A stretch of DNA of 64,000 nt from Aplysia californica (Eukaryota; Mollusca; Gastropoda; Aplysiida; Aplysiidae). Of the stretch, positions 42,301 to 54,349 are shown one piece after another. The translations under genes and the position numbers were made by a program. Below the pieces are notes generated by a model. That model was not told the DNA's origin. It did not search any database and saw only the letters and a list, made by a program, of their open reading frames with translations. Position 1 is the stretch's first letter. Every line of letters begins with the position of its first letter. The stretch is taken from positions 71,946 through 135,945 of the forward strand of contig NW_004797643.1 of the NCBI RefSeq assembly GCF_000002075.1, written 5' to 3'.

Positions 42301-45300
42301 GTAAGCCAATAATTCCATTATCAATGCTTGGTGGTTTATGTTGCCAATTTTTTAAGTTGTAGAAAATCATCAGAAGTTTAATAAGATAACTGTGCTGTTT
42401 TCCCATTTTTACAATTGAAATCCTTGTTTTCATATTAAGACACAATGTTACTCATGATTTAGACCTTTGTTGTCTTTTATCTTCTTACCTTTAGTCAATT
42501 TAGTGTTTGTAATTGTAACTGAAATTGAAGATATCTCTTGAGCTCCAGGAGCTGATGTCTCTCTCCGTTAGGGCTTTCTTGTGGGTGTTTTGGTGGTTAT
42601 TTGTATTCGGTGGAATTTATCACACAGCATAGTTTTGTTTCAGAATTTGAATGTTCTGTATTTAATGAGTTTTGAGGATTTTACCTGATTTTTTTCAACT
42701 TGTGAAAAACTCTAAAGAAAGAAATCTCAGAATAAAAAGAACTGTCAGGGGACAGCAAGAGAGGCATTTTCAAATTTCATCATATATGTGGGTGCTTCAC
42801 TCTGTACTATATCCGTCCAGTCTTCAGGTTTCATCAGCCCACCCTCTGACTACATTCCTCCAGCCCCACCCATACCAGAGCCAACATCTGCTACATCGGA
42901 GCTAGTGGAAACCCTCAATGCCCTCGGAGAACCTACACTGCAGTCAGTAGGTCTGGGCAGTTACTGGCCGTCTGGCATAGTCCAGCAGGGGCTTGAAGCC
43001 GCCCATGTCAGTCTGGGCTTGCCATGGTGGGGAACCATTGTCTTAGGTTGGTACTCTCGGAACCTACCATTAAGCAAAATTTTCACAGTTCACAGTCCAT
43101 GTTTCACAGATTGATCCTTTCATGCTGTCACTGTATGATGTCTTCATCAAAGCTTGAGCCTTTGATTCTGTCTCTGTATGTCTTTTTGATGTTGACTTAC
43201 TCATGTCTCTCTAACATGCTGAGAACAGTATTTGAGATGCTTAACCCTTAGAACCCTATACCGCTAGGTATTTCCCTATACCACTGGTAAAATTTATTGT
43301 TTAATTTCCAGTGCTAGAAACATAGGATGTAACTCCAGATGACTCTGTCGCGAGCAGAAAGTATCGATGTCATAAGAGCAGTTCTACACCAAAAGTTAGG
43401 AATTTTTGTGAGTTAAAAAAAATGAGTGACTTTTCGCTGCCAGGACCATAAGTTCGCAAAGTTTTGACATTTTTTATTTTGAACCAGACCCCAATGATGA
43501 TCACCCAGAAGAATATATCGATAAATATGACTGTTGAAGACTATTGCAATGTTTCGCATAACATGGATGGTGATTTTGGAAGGGGATCACTACTAGAGCT
43601 GCCGGAGGCTAGATCTGATGATGCTTTGGCTGAAGCGGAGTCAGGGATCACTCACAAAGCTTTACTCATAGATTTGGTCCTAAAAACCAGTGTTTTAACC
43701 GTTTCTCCTTTTGACCAGACTGTGCATTCATATATACAAAAGATTTTCAAACTTCAGTAAAATCTAACAATTAAAAACTCAGCAGGGGGCTCTCGTGGCC
43801 TGGAAGTTAAGGTGTTCGCTTCTCCTTCAAAGGTCCTAGGTTCAAATCCGGGTTGCAACTGAAAATTTTCTTCTCTAATATTTTCTCCTTTCACATCCTT
43901 TCCTGCTCTCTAACCATGTTCGGTTGTCTGCTTTTGTCTCCACTTTCTGCCCCCACCTTCTCACCTTCTCTGGGCTCCTGACTCTTTCTGCAGCCTTTCT
44001 ACTGCTTCTTCTTACTGCTGTCTTTCAGCCTCACCCCTGATCTTATGGTTGGAAAAATTTACACCTAGCCTTCTCAGGCAAGGGCGGAAAATCTCGGAGG
44101 TCCCATGTGCAAGTTGTGCATGTTAAAGAACTCTTTTTGGTCCAAAATCGATAAAAGCTTCAGCCGCAACCCGGGCCAAATTCAAATTTTTCTGCCAACT
44201 GAAAAATGTTTGGTGTGTCCCGCGCGCCCATATTACCTTATGCAGTTTCGAGCGCCCTTGAAACACTTACCAAAAACCCCCCCACAGTAAATAAAAGAAT
44301 GAACCAACTTGTTTTGGGGTGGGTTTTTTTGTTGTGTGTGGTTTTTTTGTACCGGTATCTGGATTTCAACTTGAAGATTCTAGGGAGTTATGAAAAAAAA
44401 GAATTCAGGGTTTTAAGGGTTAAGACTTGGGTCCTGTGAACCAATAGCTCAGAAAGAGATTGATCTTTGATTTGGATAATCTCCTATGTAACATAAGTGA
44501 AGAGATATATTTTCCACCCGTTTGTGAAGCTTCCTGTGGGCTGTAAAGCTCGACTGATTTAAGATTTTCAGAGATCATCTTTTAGGATCATGTTGCAGAA
44601 CTGTGGCAATGGATATTACGGAACACTGGTCATACAAATGTTGAGAAGAAAGATTAAATTAAATGGACTACCCTTTTCAACTGAACACACTTTTATTTGG
44701 TTTCAAACAAGTGTAAGTTGATTTTCCGTTCTATGACTTGACGTTGGCTCTGTCCCTTCCCTTGTGATTGACTTTTAGCTCGGTCCTCTCTCGTATCCCA
44801 CTTTCTCATGACTGACTTTTTCTCGTACAAGAAAACGCATGATTAACCTCCCTTTATCAGTCGGGTTGCCAGAAAGGTTCCCAATGTAAAAAAGGGGCCA
44901 TGTATCTATAACAATAGATGCAGGGTTCAAACTTGTACCTTTTTCTTCTCGATTCTTCCTTGTGCATTTAGTATCACCTTTTGGCAGTCTTTGTAGATCA
45001 GAGATTCTGATTTATCAGATAAATCTGGAAATCCAGATTATTGAAACTATCTGAATTTTGCTGGACTTCAGGCCGATAGCATGCTGTAAAAAATGGTTAA
45101 TTTTGAGTCCAGTGCGTGCATTTCCATGGGATCCTGAAAGTTCAGGATTTTAAAAAAAAAAATGTGTAGTCAGTTTGCACCTCTAATGAATACATGCAGC
45201 ATGCTCCTTGATTATACTGACTGCATATTTTATTCCTTAACCTTATCTGTACGTCGTGTTTTACTATCGTATCCATACGTCGTGGGGAACTCTGTGCCAC

Positions 45301-48251
45301 CACTTTCCAAAGAGTAAATTTACTCGTTAATCCAATCCGTACGCTTTGCAAAGCAGTCTGTCAAAAAGTTTTTGTTTTTTTAATACTGCAGTTTTCAAAG
45401 AGATCTTCGTACTAGAAGTATTCTAAAATGTGAAAAATACAACCGTGGGGATGCAAAATGACCCCAGGGCGTACGGGTTGGATTAAGTTTGTATTATGTG
45501 TAGTTTATTACAGTTATAGCTTCTCTTACTCAACCAAATATAATTTAAACCATCTTACTTCCTTTCACTTGACAAATTCGTCACCTCAGAACTATATTGT
45601 CCAAAGTGTACTGTACTTAAATAACTTCACTTTGGACAAAATATTTCTGAAGCGGCGATATATCTGCAATTATGAATGGGGTTCAGTATGTTGAGTTTTT
45701 TTTTCTATTTATTTTTTCAGTATTGAAATTTGTATTGCACTTCTCATCCCTTTGTATAGAATTTTTTAAAATGAAATTAATTTCCTTAGATTCCTTTTTC
45801 TCCCCCCGTTCTAATGTGAAGTTTTATTTTCTTTCTGTGCTCAGCGACGGTATTTCTGCGAATGTGTATGTTTCCTGTTGTGATCAAAGCCCAGAAGATG
45901 TCCATCAACATGATGAATCACATGCCCACTATTCAGAGACTCCAGCTCAAGTTTACTCAAGCCAGACAGAGAGGGAATATGCTGGAAGGTCTGGCCACTC
46001 TGGACTTTGCTAGCCTTTTCTAAAAAAAATTTTTTTTTACTGCCGTGGGCTATATAAAGAAAACTGTTGTGCTTTTAAGAGCCCTTTTTAAAAAACTTTT
46101 TCGGATTTTAGTTTTGTACACTGTCAGATAGCATGACTATATAGTCCATATAAAAATTGTCTTTGCAGTCACGCATGTTTGACCTGCTGTGTGTTTTTGT
46201 GTACACATTGTTTTATTTTGCTGCTGTGTATGTGTGTGTGGGTGGGGGGGGGGGGGGTTCTAGGGTAGGAAAGAGGAAAGATCATGTTGATCTGTCAAGT
46301 TTGTGAGCCATTACTGTTCGAACATTTAGAATTATCATAATGTTGGTCTGTCATGTATATATAGAAGTGTGCAATTAGATTTGTGATAGTGTTGATGTGT
46401 CAAGTGTGCGGTACAATGCTATTGGTACAATTAGATTTGTGATAGTGTTGATGTGTCAAGTGTGCAGTACAATGCTATTGGTACAACTAGATTTGTGATA
46501 GTATCGGTGTATCAAGTGTATGATACACTACTATTGGTACAAACTTGATTTGCACTATTTGTCCCAATTTTCCTAATCTGATGTATTGCTGAAGTGAGCC
46601 ATGTAGAGAGGCGTTCTATATGCCTTACTTACGGACTGTATGTGTACCTTTGTATGAAGGTAGGGAGGATAGGGTAGGGTTTGGAAGGTATCGTAATGTA
46701 TTGTACTGAATTGTGTTGTATGTTTATTTCCTCAGCTATGCAGTATGGAGGGGAACTGGGAGACTACATGAAGAGGAACAATGTGAAGCCTTTTGGGCAG
46801 ATGCTGATGCCAATGTGCCAGGTACAAGTTAAATTTTCTTATTTCAATTTCTGCCATGACATTGACTCTGCTGAGAAAGGCCACTGTGGCCGTCGTTTTC
46901 ATTATTGAGTGTCGAACATCGCTGTTCTCTGTGGGAGATATTTGTCCGACCTGTTTGTAAAAAACATATTTTATACAATTTTGAAGGTCTGTGTATGGCA
47001 GACAGTTTTCATGTTGCAAAATATGTATTCTGTTTTCTAGCACTGCTCCTCAGGGACTCACTGATGCTAAAAAAAACCCATTAACTTTTTACACTGGATT
47101 TGCAAGTAGTAATGAGAACAAAGCTGATAGGTCAGTTGTAGTTGTATCCATTGCCATAGTTAGCTGCTATTGAATGCAGAAATACGTGTGTGATGGACTT
47201 GAGTGAGGGAGGGTTACGTGGCCAATACCCACCATCTTGACCCACTTGTTTAACTAGTCCTTTTTTTGTTGTTGTTGTTGAAAACTTGACTGCAACGATT
47301 GTATATTTGTTTTACCTTGTCTCGAGTAAAAGTTGCCGGAGTAACTGAGTCAACTGTGGAGACCTACAGTCTTATCATATATTGCATGGAACGAACGATT
47401 TTTTAAATTGATTTTTTTATTTTTAATATGTGTTTTCTACTCAAAACATTTGTTCCTCAATAAATTTTACTATGATAGCCTTTTAAAGTGTACGATTTAA
47501 AACTTTTTAATTTTTCAGTTTTACTCATAATGTCAGGGAATATTTTTAAAACAATAAAGAGCATGGTTTTTCTTGTTCAAAACTTTTTGTCAGAAAGGGA
47601 TGTCTGGGTTACAGGAAAGGGAATATCTCTCAACACCTGAAATACAACCCGTCTGTTGTTCCACAGCTGCCTGTATTTGTCTCTGTGTTTGTGGGCCTGC
47701 GAGGGATGGCCAATCTCCCCGTGGAGAGTATGAAGACGGGAGGGGTCCTCTGGTTCCCCGATCTCACCGTCACCGAAGTCTTCTATGGCCTGCCGCTCAT
47801 GACGGCCTTCACTTTTTGGCTCACAATCGAGGTAGCTCACCTGAACCATTCTGTCTAGATTTGTGTTATGTCCTTGTACAAATCCAAATACATCTTATTA
47901 TAATAAATAGCACTTGTGTAGTGCAAATTCCACTCCCACAATTTTGTAAAACATTATATCACTGTGTAAGATATCCACCTGTCTAAGATGTCCACTTTTC
48001 TCCTTGGCAACAGATGGCTGTGTTAAACAATTTAATTTCAGTTGTATATAAGTGGCAAAGTTGTTATGATATTATGCATGAGAGTTTTTGATTTGTTGTT
48101 TTGGTAAGTGTTTTACGGTGCTCGCAACTACATAAGAGTGAAAGAGAGCCATTCCGGAAGTACTGCTCATTAGTAATGAATACTGATAATGGATGGTAGT
48201 TAGGTAGAGCATTTTCATTGTATGATTGCTTAATGTGTTCTATAACAAAAA

Positions 48252-48338
<87 letters not shown>

Positions 48339-51300
48339 TCCTGGGGCGGTGCTACTGACTGAAGTGTCTTTAGGCCATTCCCAAAGGGGGGACATTAACC
48401 TGTTCTTATGCACTGTAGAATTGTAAATGGGCTGATTCATCAATGTCGTGCTCATAACTGCCTGAACTGCTACAGGGAACTGCTGCCTTTTCTTTCTTTA
48501 TCCTTACTATGGTCATTTTTTCTCTACTTCTTTTGTATGTTTGTCACATTCTTGTGACCTGCTATTTCTGGGGTGCCTTGATAGTCGAAGCAGACTTTGT
48601 GCTGTTGATGCTATAGAGGTGAGCAGAGTATATGATTCCGTGTAAGGACTTCTCTGTTGACATCCACCCCTTGGCGCTCATATGACCTTATGCAGTTGCA
48701 AGTGCAGTAAAACCTTCACTGAAACAAAAAACAAATTTCTCTCTCTCTCACTCTCCCTCCCCCGTTCCCCTCCCTTTTCATTCACACACATACAAATTAT
48801 AACATCCTAGCATTGACTTATTGTTATTATCGTTACAATTATTCTTGTTTCTGTTTGTGTGTTCGCCAGGCAGGAGTGGACGGCATGAACCCTCAGGCCC
48901 AGACTCATGTCATGAAGTGGATTCTACGAGGGATGCCTCTAGTCATGTTGCCGCTCATCTCCAACTTCCCGACTGTAAGTGACTTAATTTCAAGTGGGTG
49001 GGTGACAGAGGCTCTTGTTTGCTTTGCTCCTTCTTTCCTATCAAGCATCTATAATTATCTCTCCTCCTTCTTTTCTTTGTATGATACTCTCTAGACAAAC
49101 CTCTAATCTTTGGCACTTAAATGACCAATGTGTGTTGTAAGTTTTGAAGACTTTTTCTAAAACTAAAACTTTATTCCACTTGTCCTGTGTGCTGATGATG
49201 GAAAGTTGAAGTATAGTAGACATTGTCTAAGACAGCCACACACAGTTGAGGAGAAAAGTGGCCGTCTTAGACAGGTGGCTGTCATTGTAATTTTAACCCT
49301 TAGACTGCTGATCACAACCGGTCGCGACGGCCTGAACTTCCGTAAAGTGCTGATTGCGACCGCCAGTTGCGATAGACATTGGCATAGTATAACGCGATGT
49401 ACGAAAAGAACGAAGTACTAATTTTTATACTGCTGGCTGGTAGGCTACGCAGAATTGATTTCGCCTGCCATTTTTCTTGTCACGGGGTTTGATCGAGGCG
49501 CGAGGAGTTTTTTGTTTCACGTTGAAGTCAAGTGACAGTGAAGTTGGAAAATTCACGATTGCGACCCGCGACAAACATGAAAATAGTGTCGCATCAGATT
49601 CAGGTAAAGATGTTCCGCATATTTTCCTTGAATCGGAAGATGATTTCAAGGGTTTTGATGCTAGAGCTAACACTTTGTGGAATATAACGTAGGCCTACGA
49701 AGCATATAGACTCTGGTCTAGATCTAGAGATCTAATTAACCGGCAGTTTTTATTCAGTCATTTATAAAAACCACTACTACAACAATAACTTTACAAAATA
49801 CTTTTTGCTTCACATATATTCATAAAGAACTTTCAATATCCTAAAACTTTTATTCGTACCTTTATTAGAAATTTTGACAAATAAAAAAGTTATTAGCAAA
49901 AAAAATGTGTGTGTGCAAATTTGGTATTTTTCCAAAATAAATTCAGCACAGAGGGAAAGTATAAGGGGAAAGAAGTTACCGCTCTAAGGGTTACACAAGT
50001 GCAAGGGAGGAAATGGGAAGTAGCCGGCTGTAGAGGTGATTGTCTGATACAGGTGGCCATTAGAGCAGGTTCGACTGTATTTCTGTGTTATCACCAACCC
50101 TCAACGGTTTTTCCTTTGGTTTCATAATAATTACAACAGTAAGGATAGAAATACACTTCGTTAACCTGAGTGGTATGTATGATAATAAAAAGTAATGGAT
50201 TGCATTTATAATGCGTATTTATATCCATCCTGGAAGGCGATCTCTCTGCCCTTTAAAATTTATTCTTTAAAAAATAAAAGATTTAAGTACTAGTCTATAT
50301 GTACGTAATAAGACAATGGAAATGATGGTTGTTGTGTGTGTCTGTCTCTGTGTGTCAGGCAATGATGGTTATATGTGTGTCTGTCTCTGTGTCAGGCAAT
50401 GATGGTTATGTGTGTGTGTGTGTCTCTGTGTTTCAGGCAATGATGGTTGTGTGTGTGTCTCTGTGTTTCAGGCAATGATGGTTGTGTGTGTGTCTCTGTG
50501 TGTCAGGCAATGATGGTTATATGTGTGTCTGTCTCTGTGTGTCAGGCAATTATGGTTATCTGTGTGTGTCTCTGTGTGTCAGGCAATGATGGTTATGTGT
50601 GTGTCTGTCTCTGTGTCAGGCAATGATGGTTATGTGTGTGTGTGTGTCTCTGTGTTTCAGGCAATGATGGTTGTGTGTGTGTCTCTGTGTTTCAGGCAAT
50701 GATGGTTGTGTGTGTGTCTCTGTGTGTCAGGCAATGATGGTTATATGTGTGTCTGTCTCTGTGTGTCAGGCAATGATGGTTATCTGTGTGTGTCTCTGTG
50801 TGTCAAGCAATGATGGTTATGTGTGTGTGTCTCTGTGTGTCAGGCAATGATGGTTGTGTGTGTGTGTGTCTCTGTGTGTCAGGCAATGATGGTTATATGT
50901 GTGTGTCTGTTTCTGTGTGTCAGGCAATGATAGTTACGTGTGTGTGTGTGTGTGTCTCTGTGTGTCTGTCAATGATGGTTATATGTGTGTCTGTCTCTGT
51001 GTGTCAGGCAATGATGGTAATGTGTGTTAGGCAATGATGGTTATGTGTGTGTGTGTGTGTCTCTATGTGTCAGGCAATGATGGTTATGTGTGTGTCAGGC
51101 AATGATGGTTATGTGTGTGTGTCTCTATGTGTCAGGCAATGATGGTTATGTGTGTGTCTGTCTCTGTGTGTCAGGCAATGATGGTTATGTGTGTGTGTCT
51201 CTGTGTGTCAGGCAATGATGGTTATGTGTGTGTGTCTCTGTGTGTCAGGCAATGATGGTTATGTGTGTGTCTGTCTCTGTGTGTCAGGCAATGATGGTTA

Positions 51301-52674
51301 TATGTGTGTCTGTCTCTGTGTGTCAGGCAATGATGGTTATGTGTGTGTGTCTGTCTCTGTGTGTCAGGCAATGATGGTTATGTGTGTGTGTGTGTGTGTC
51401 TCTGTGTGTCAGGCTATGATGGTTATGTGTGTGTCTGTCTCTGTGTGTCAGGCAATGATGGTTATGTGTGTGTCTGTCTCTGTGTGTCAGGCAATGATGG
51501 TAATGTATGTGTGTCAGGCAATAATGGTTATATGTGTATATCTCCATACTTTAGGCGATGCTGGTCTACTGGTTCACCTCCAACTCCTTCTCCCTGATGC
51601 AAGTCATGTTCCTCAAAATCCCGGCCGTGCGGAAATTCTTCAACCTCCCCGAGCGTGTTGTTCACCCGGTCACACCTGTGGAGAAGAAAGGATTCCTTGA
51701 AGGTTTCAAAGAATGTGAGTTCAAAAATAATTTTTTTTTTGGTCTCTTTGTTGTCACATTGGTTTAGAATGTAGAATAAGGACATTAGGACAGGTAAAGA
51801 CACTGGGACATAGGATAAGGATACCATGGCACAGAATAAGGACACCAGGACATAGAATAATGGCACTAGGACATAGTGTCCCCAGCTAAAAGTGATAGTG
51901 TTCCCCCAGCTATGTGTGATTGTCTGTGTGTTCCCAGCTGTAAGGAATTGTCTGTGTGTCCTCTAGCTGTGTATCCCCCAGCTATGAGTGAATGTCTGTG
52001 TGTCCCCAGCTGTAAGGAATTGTCTGTGTGTCCCCCAGCTATTTGTAATTGTCTGTGTGTTCCCCAGCTATGAGTGAGTGTTTGTGTGTCCCCTAGCTAT
52101 GTGTGATTGTCTGTGTGTCCCCCAGCTGTAAGGAATTGTCTGTGTGTCCCCAGCTGTAAGTGATTGTCTGTGTGTCCCCAGCTATGAGTGATTGTCTGTG
52201 TGTCCCCAGCTATAAGTGATTGTCTGTGTGTCCCCAGCTATGAGTGATTGTCTTGTGTGTCCCCAGCTATGAGTGGTTGTCTGTGTGTCCCCAGCTGTAA
52301 GGAATTGTCTGTGTGTTCCCCAGCTATGAGTGATTGTCTGTGTGTCCCCAGCTGTAAGGAATTGTCTGTGTGTCACCCTGCTATTTGTGATTGTCTGTGT
52401 GTCCCCCAGCTATGAGTTAGTGTTTGTGTGTCCCCTAGCTATGTGTGATTGTCTGTGTGTCCCCAGCTGTAATGTGATTTTATTTGTGTCCACAGCATAC
52501 AGCAACATGAAGGCGTCCCAGCAAGTTGCCGAGAGGCAGAGACTGGATGAGAAAAATTACCGTAAAGCCGCCCAGGGCCCCATCATCAAGACGTACGCAT
52601 ACAATCCCAAGAAAGTTCAAGGTTCAACTGCAGCGAGGAAGAATGTTGTAGATGATAAATCAAAAAAATCCTAG
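42142..52674 (+). CDS. OXA1L: OXA1L, mitochondrial inner-membrane protein insertase (8 coding exons)
   Basis: Exons 42142-42300, 42821-43046, 45845-45988, 46736-46821, 47667-47831, 48870-48974, 51555-51714, 52496-52674; all GT/AG with consistent phase, about 407 residues. The N-terminus is Arg/Ser/Ala-rich and lacks acids (residues 1-50), a typical mitochondrial targeting signal. The 60KD_IMP/YidC-Oxa1 core follows: WWGTIVLG, FPVVIKAQKMS, the loop QRLQLKFTQARQ, GLRGMANLPVESMKTGG then WFPDLTV, MPLVMLPLISNFPT and YWFTSNSFSLMQVMFLKIPAVR. The order matches human OXA1L as I recall it. The family inserts mitochondrially made proteins (for example cytochrome oxidase and ATP synthase subunits) co-translationally into the inner membrane. 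The basic C-terminal tail fits ribosome contact. The ATG is the first base after an acceptor, so a 5' UTR exon lies upstream. Confidence 0.95.
42821..43046 (+). CDS. OXA1L: OXA1L coding exon 2, first membrane segment
   Basis: Acceptor ATATCCGTCCAG, chosen over a second AG 8 bp on because only the first keeps frame. Pro-rich linker, then GLGSYWPSGIVQQ and LGLPWWGTIVLG. Confidence 0.92.
43245..44419. mobile_element. TTAA-flanked MITE, CCCT-type ends, OXA1L intron
   Basis: TTAA at 43241-43244 and 44420-44423. Ends CCCTTAGAACCCTATACC and, inverted, CCCTTAAAACCCTGAATTC. A SINE is nested inside. piggyBac-like by target and CCC ends; no transposase. Confidence 0.8.
43785..44290 (+). repeat. Family D SINE (tRNA-headed)
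   Basis: GGGCTCTCGTGGCCTGGAAG head with B box GGTTCAAATCC, a pyrimidine-rich body and CCCATGTGCAAGTTGTGCAT then GTTAAAGAACTC, a core seen in many invertebrate SINEs. Confidence 0.7.
45845..45988 (+). CDS. OXA1L: OXA1L coding exon 3
   Basis: Acceptor CTGTGCTCAG, donor GGAAG|GTCTGG. Encodes ATVFLRMCMFPVVIKAQKMS and the basic matrix loop. Confidence 0.93.
46360..46548. repeat. Three-copy ~61-bp tandem repeat, OXA1L intron 3
   Basis: TTAGATTTGTGATAGTGTTG then TGTGTCAAGTGTGC and TGCTATTGGTACAA, three times; the third copy is more diverged. Confidence 0.9.
46736..46821 (+). CDS. OXA1L: OXA1L coding exon 4
   Basis: Acceptor TTTATTTCCTCAG, donor TGCCAG|GTACAA. Encodes AMQYGGELGDYMKRNNVKPF and the start of a membrane segment. 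Confidence 0.93.
47667..47831 (+). CDS. OXA1L: OXA1L coding exon 5
   Basis: Acceptor TGTTGTTCCACAG, donor ATCGAG|GTAGCT. Encodes LPVFVSVFVGLRGMANLPVE and WFPDLTVTEVFYGLPLMTAF. Confidence 0.95.
48254..48335. repeat. (CT)n microsatellite
   Basis: About 80 bp of perfect CT. Confidence 0.98.
48345..48725 (-). repeat. Family A repeat, long form, reverse
   Basis: GACATCCACCCCTTGGCGCT and TATGACCTTATGCAGTTGCA at the high end are the inverted head of the 962 and 4682 copies. Confidence 0.7.
48870..48974 (+). CDS. OXA1L: OXA1L coding exon 6
   Basis: Acceptor GTGTTCGCCAG, donor CCGACT|GTAAGT; 35 codons, phase 0. Encodes AGVDGMNPQAQTHVMKWILR and a membrane helix. Confidence 0.95.
48990..49175 (-). 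repeat. Family A repeat, short form, reverse
   Basis: GTGGGTGGGTGACAGAGGCT at the low end; CTAATCTTTGGCACTTAAAT near the high end. Starts 16 bp after the exon 6 donor. Confidence 0.65.
49297..49990. mobile_element. TTAA-target MITE, CCCT-type ends, OXA1L intron 6
   Basis: Left TTAA (49293-49296) then CCCTTAGACTGCTG; right CTCTAAGGG then TTAC (49991-49994), a one-base change from TTAA. Inserted in an older GTCTTAGACAGGTGGC-type repeat visible on both sides. Confidence 0.7.
50318..51554 (+). repeat. ~40-bp minisatellite ending at the OXA1L exon 7 acceptor
   Basis: About 30 units of CAGGCAATGATGGTTATGTG plus (TG)n/TCTGTCTCTGTG. Each unit contains a pyrimidine/TG tract then AG|GCAATGATGGT, close to the real junction TTTAG|GCGATGCTGGT. 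It runs right up to the exon. Confidence 0.95.
51555..51714 (+). CDS. OXA1L: OXA1L coding exon 7
   Basis: Acceptor CTCCATACTTTAG, donor GAAT|GTGAGT. Encodes AMLVYWFTSNSFSLMQVMFL and the basic tail start. Its acceptor abuts a ~1.2-kb minisatellite whose unit resembles the exon start. Confidence 0.95.
51770..51875 (+). repeat. ~30-bp minisatellite (GGACATAGAATAA), OXA1L intron 7
   Basis: Four irregular units of GACATAGAATAAGGACACCA type just after the exon 7 donor. Confidence 0.8.
51876..52485 (+). repeat. ~28-bp minisatellite of TGTGTGTCCCCAGCTATGAG, OXA1L intron 7
   Basis: About 20 units, each with a pyrimidine-rich CCCCAG that mimics a 3' splice site, ending within 15 bp of the true acceptor of exon 8. 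Confidence 0.95.
52496..52674 (+). CDS. OXA1L: OXA1L coding exon 8 (last)
   Basis: Acceptor ATTTGTGTCCACAG; encodes SYSNMKASQQVAERQRLDEK to a Lys-rich end, TAG at 52672-52674. Confidence 0.94.
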
Positions 52675-53136
52675 AATGTTCCTGAAAGAGAAAACTGTGT
52701 CCGTTTGGTTTATTTTTTTAAAGATCTGCATCTACAAAAGTCTTTAAGATGTCGATTGTCATGACAGTTGTTGACGGAGAAGTGAGGTCGAGAAAATTGT
52801 CGTGTGAAGTTTGTCAAGTGATGAGGGAACGTTTGTTAGAATGAAAGTGGTATTGGCTGAAGTGTGGGCTGTGAAGACTTTTAGTCTGTTTGTTTTGAGC
52901 TAGGTAGAGAAAGATGGGAGAACATAATCAATTGTCCTCTCAGTCACGTGAACAATTAAGTCAAAGAAGTGATAAGTGAGTTCTGTCTCTAAGCACCTGG
53001 TGTTGTTGGGGCAACTGCCTGTACTTGGGAGTGAGGTTTTCTAAGTATTTGAGTAATGCTGATGATGTACATAACTAGAGTTTTGTTATCCGACTTGTGC
53101 GACTGACTGCTTGTACATATTGTGAAAACAGTCAAT

Positions 53137-53142
53137 AATAAA
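53137..53142 (+). promoter_or_regulatory. OXA1L: Poly(A) signal AATAAA, OXA1L
   Basis: CAATAATAAACAACATTTGG about 460 bp after the stop; 3' UTR 52675 to about 53160. Confidence 0.7.
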
Positions 53143-53209
53143 CAACATTTGGAAAAAGAATTTCTCATTTGCTGCTTGTGCTGTTCGTTCTCTGGTGTGG
53201 TGTCGGTGA

Positions 53210-53372
53210 ATGTGCTTGTGTTGGTTTTGGTGTCAGTATTGGTGTTACGACATGTGCTTGTGTCAGTATTATTAGTGTCACTACATGTGCTTGTGTCAGT
53301 ATTAATATTGTCACTGTGCTTGTGTCAGTATTGGTGTCACTACATGTGCTTGTGTCAGCTTGTTTTTTATGC
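53210..53372 (+). repeat. ~35-bp minisatellite just past OXA1L
   Basis: CATGTGCTTGTGTCAGTATT repeated four to five times with variable TTGGTGTCACTA spacers. Confidence 0.85.
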
Positions 53373-53421
53373 AGGGTTGAAACTTCCTTCTTCACATTCA
53401 TGTCAATTTGGGGACTTTTGA

Positions 53422-54345
53422 CTCACTTCAGACGGGTCACACAACAGTTGCGTGACCCCTGCCATGACGCTCGCGTCGGGTCTCACAAGCCCTGCGTGAC
53501 CAACTTTGGAATTTTTTTTTCGCTCTACAAATCACGCACGGATCGCGAGACCCGCCTCGTACCCTTGTTTGGCCAAGCCTGAGCTACTTAGACTTCGTTT
53601 CGTATCTCTGGGGCCGGTAGTTTTTAAGTTATTGAAGGTGAAGGACAGTGACCCCAACTGGGGTTGAACAGACCGGAACTCGCGCTTTGTTTTTTTCTAT
53701 ACAGCTCATAGTAATCCGACAGTCGCGGCGTAGTAACGGTCGAAGAAGTCGCATGAACAAGAATCACATAATTTCGCCGTTTTCTATACTTCTGTGCGTT
53801 TTACTAGTTCTAGTGTCTCAGAATATGATGTGTCTAATAGTTAGGATCCTGGATATGTACCCGAACACGGCCCGAGTCGCAGTTCTAGGGCTAGATCTAG
53901 CACTAGTACCGGTGTTGTTTTTCGCGCAACGAAATCACAACGTCGTGCCGTACATCTGTCTCATGTAATTCAGTGTATGGGTCTGAATCAATGCACAGAC
54001 CAGCTTTTATATTTTCACCAAACACTTGCACATGTATACAAATCAAACCAGAACACTTTGAACTTTTATTTTTGTTGTTGCAGTGAATTTCATTCTACTT
54101 GTCACGTCTCTGGAAATTTTTCGAAAATCAAATTCATGCCAATTTTTAAAAAATCATACAAATTAAAGTATTAGACTTAGACAACTTTAGTTTTTTGTAT
54201 TAGATTAAGCTTGAATGTTACTTTACTGTGTCAAAAAATGATTACAATAGGGTAATTCTGAGAGTTGTGGTGATTTATTGAAATACCCCCCAAAACGCCA
54301 GTCTTCAACGCTTGTGGCTGGTGAAAGAGCCCAGTCGCAAGTGAG
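53422..54345. mobile_element. TTAA-target MITE, CTCACT-type ends, copy 2
   Basis: Left CTCACTTCAGACGGGTCAC after TTGA (a changed TTAA), right CAGTCGCAAGTGAG before TTAA (54346-54349). About 924 bp. Shares CCGGAACTCGCGCT, AACAAGAATCACATAATTTC and GGGCTAGATCTAGCACTAGT with 5480-6394. Confidence 0.85.
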
Positions 54346-54349
54346 TTAA

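Noticed and set aside
43785-43860. Possible tRNA gene (B box GGTTCAAATCC)
   Set aside because: No cloverleaf closes and the sequence continues as a SINE body.
50786-51700. Long + strand frames reading CVCLCVSGNDG repeats
   Set aside because: Translation of the TG-rich minisatellite; only the last part (from 51555) is real coding, and in the exon 7 frame.
50318-52485. CRISPR-like regular repeats
   Set aside because: Units run into one another with no unique spacers; these are eukaryotic minisatellites in introns of OXA1L.
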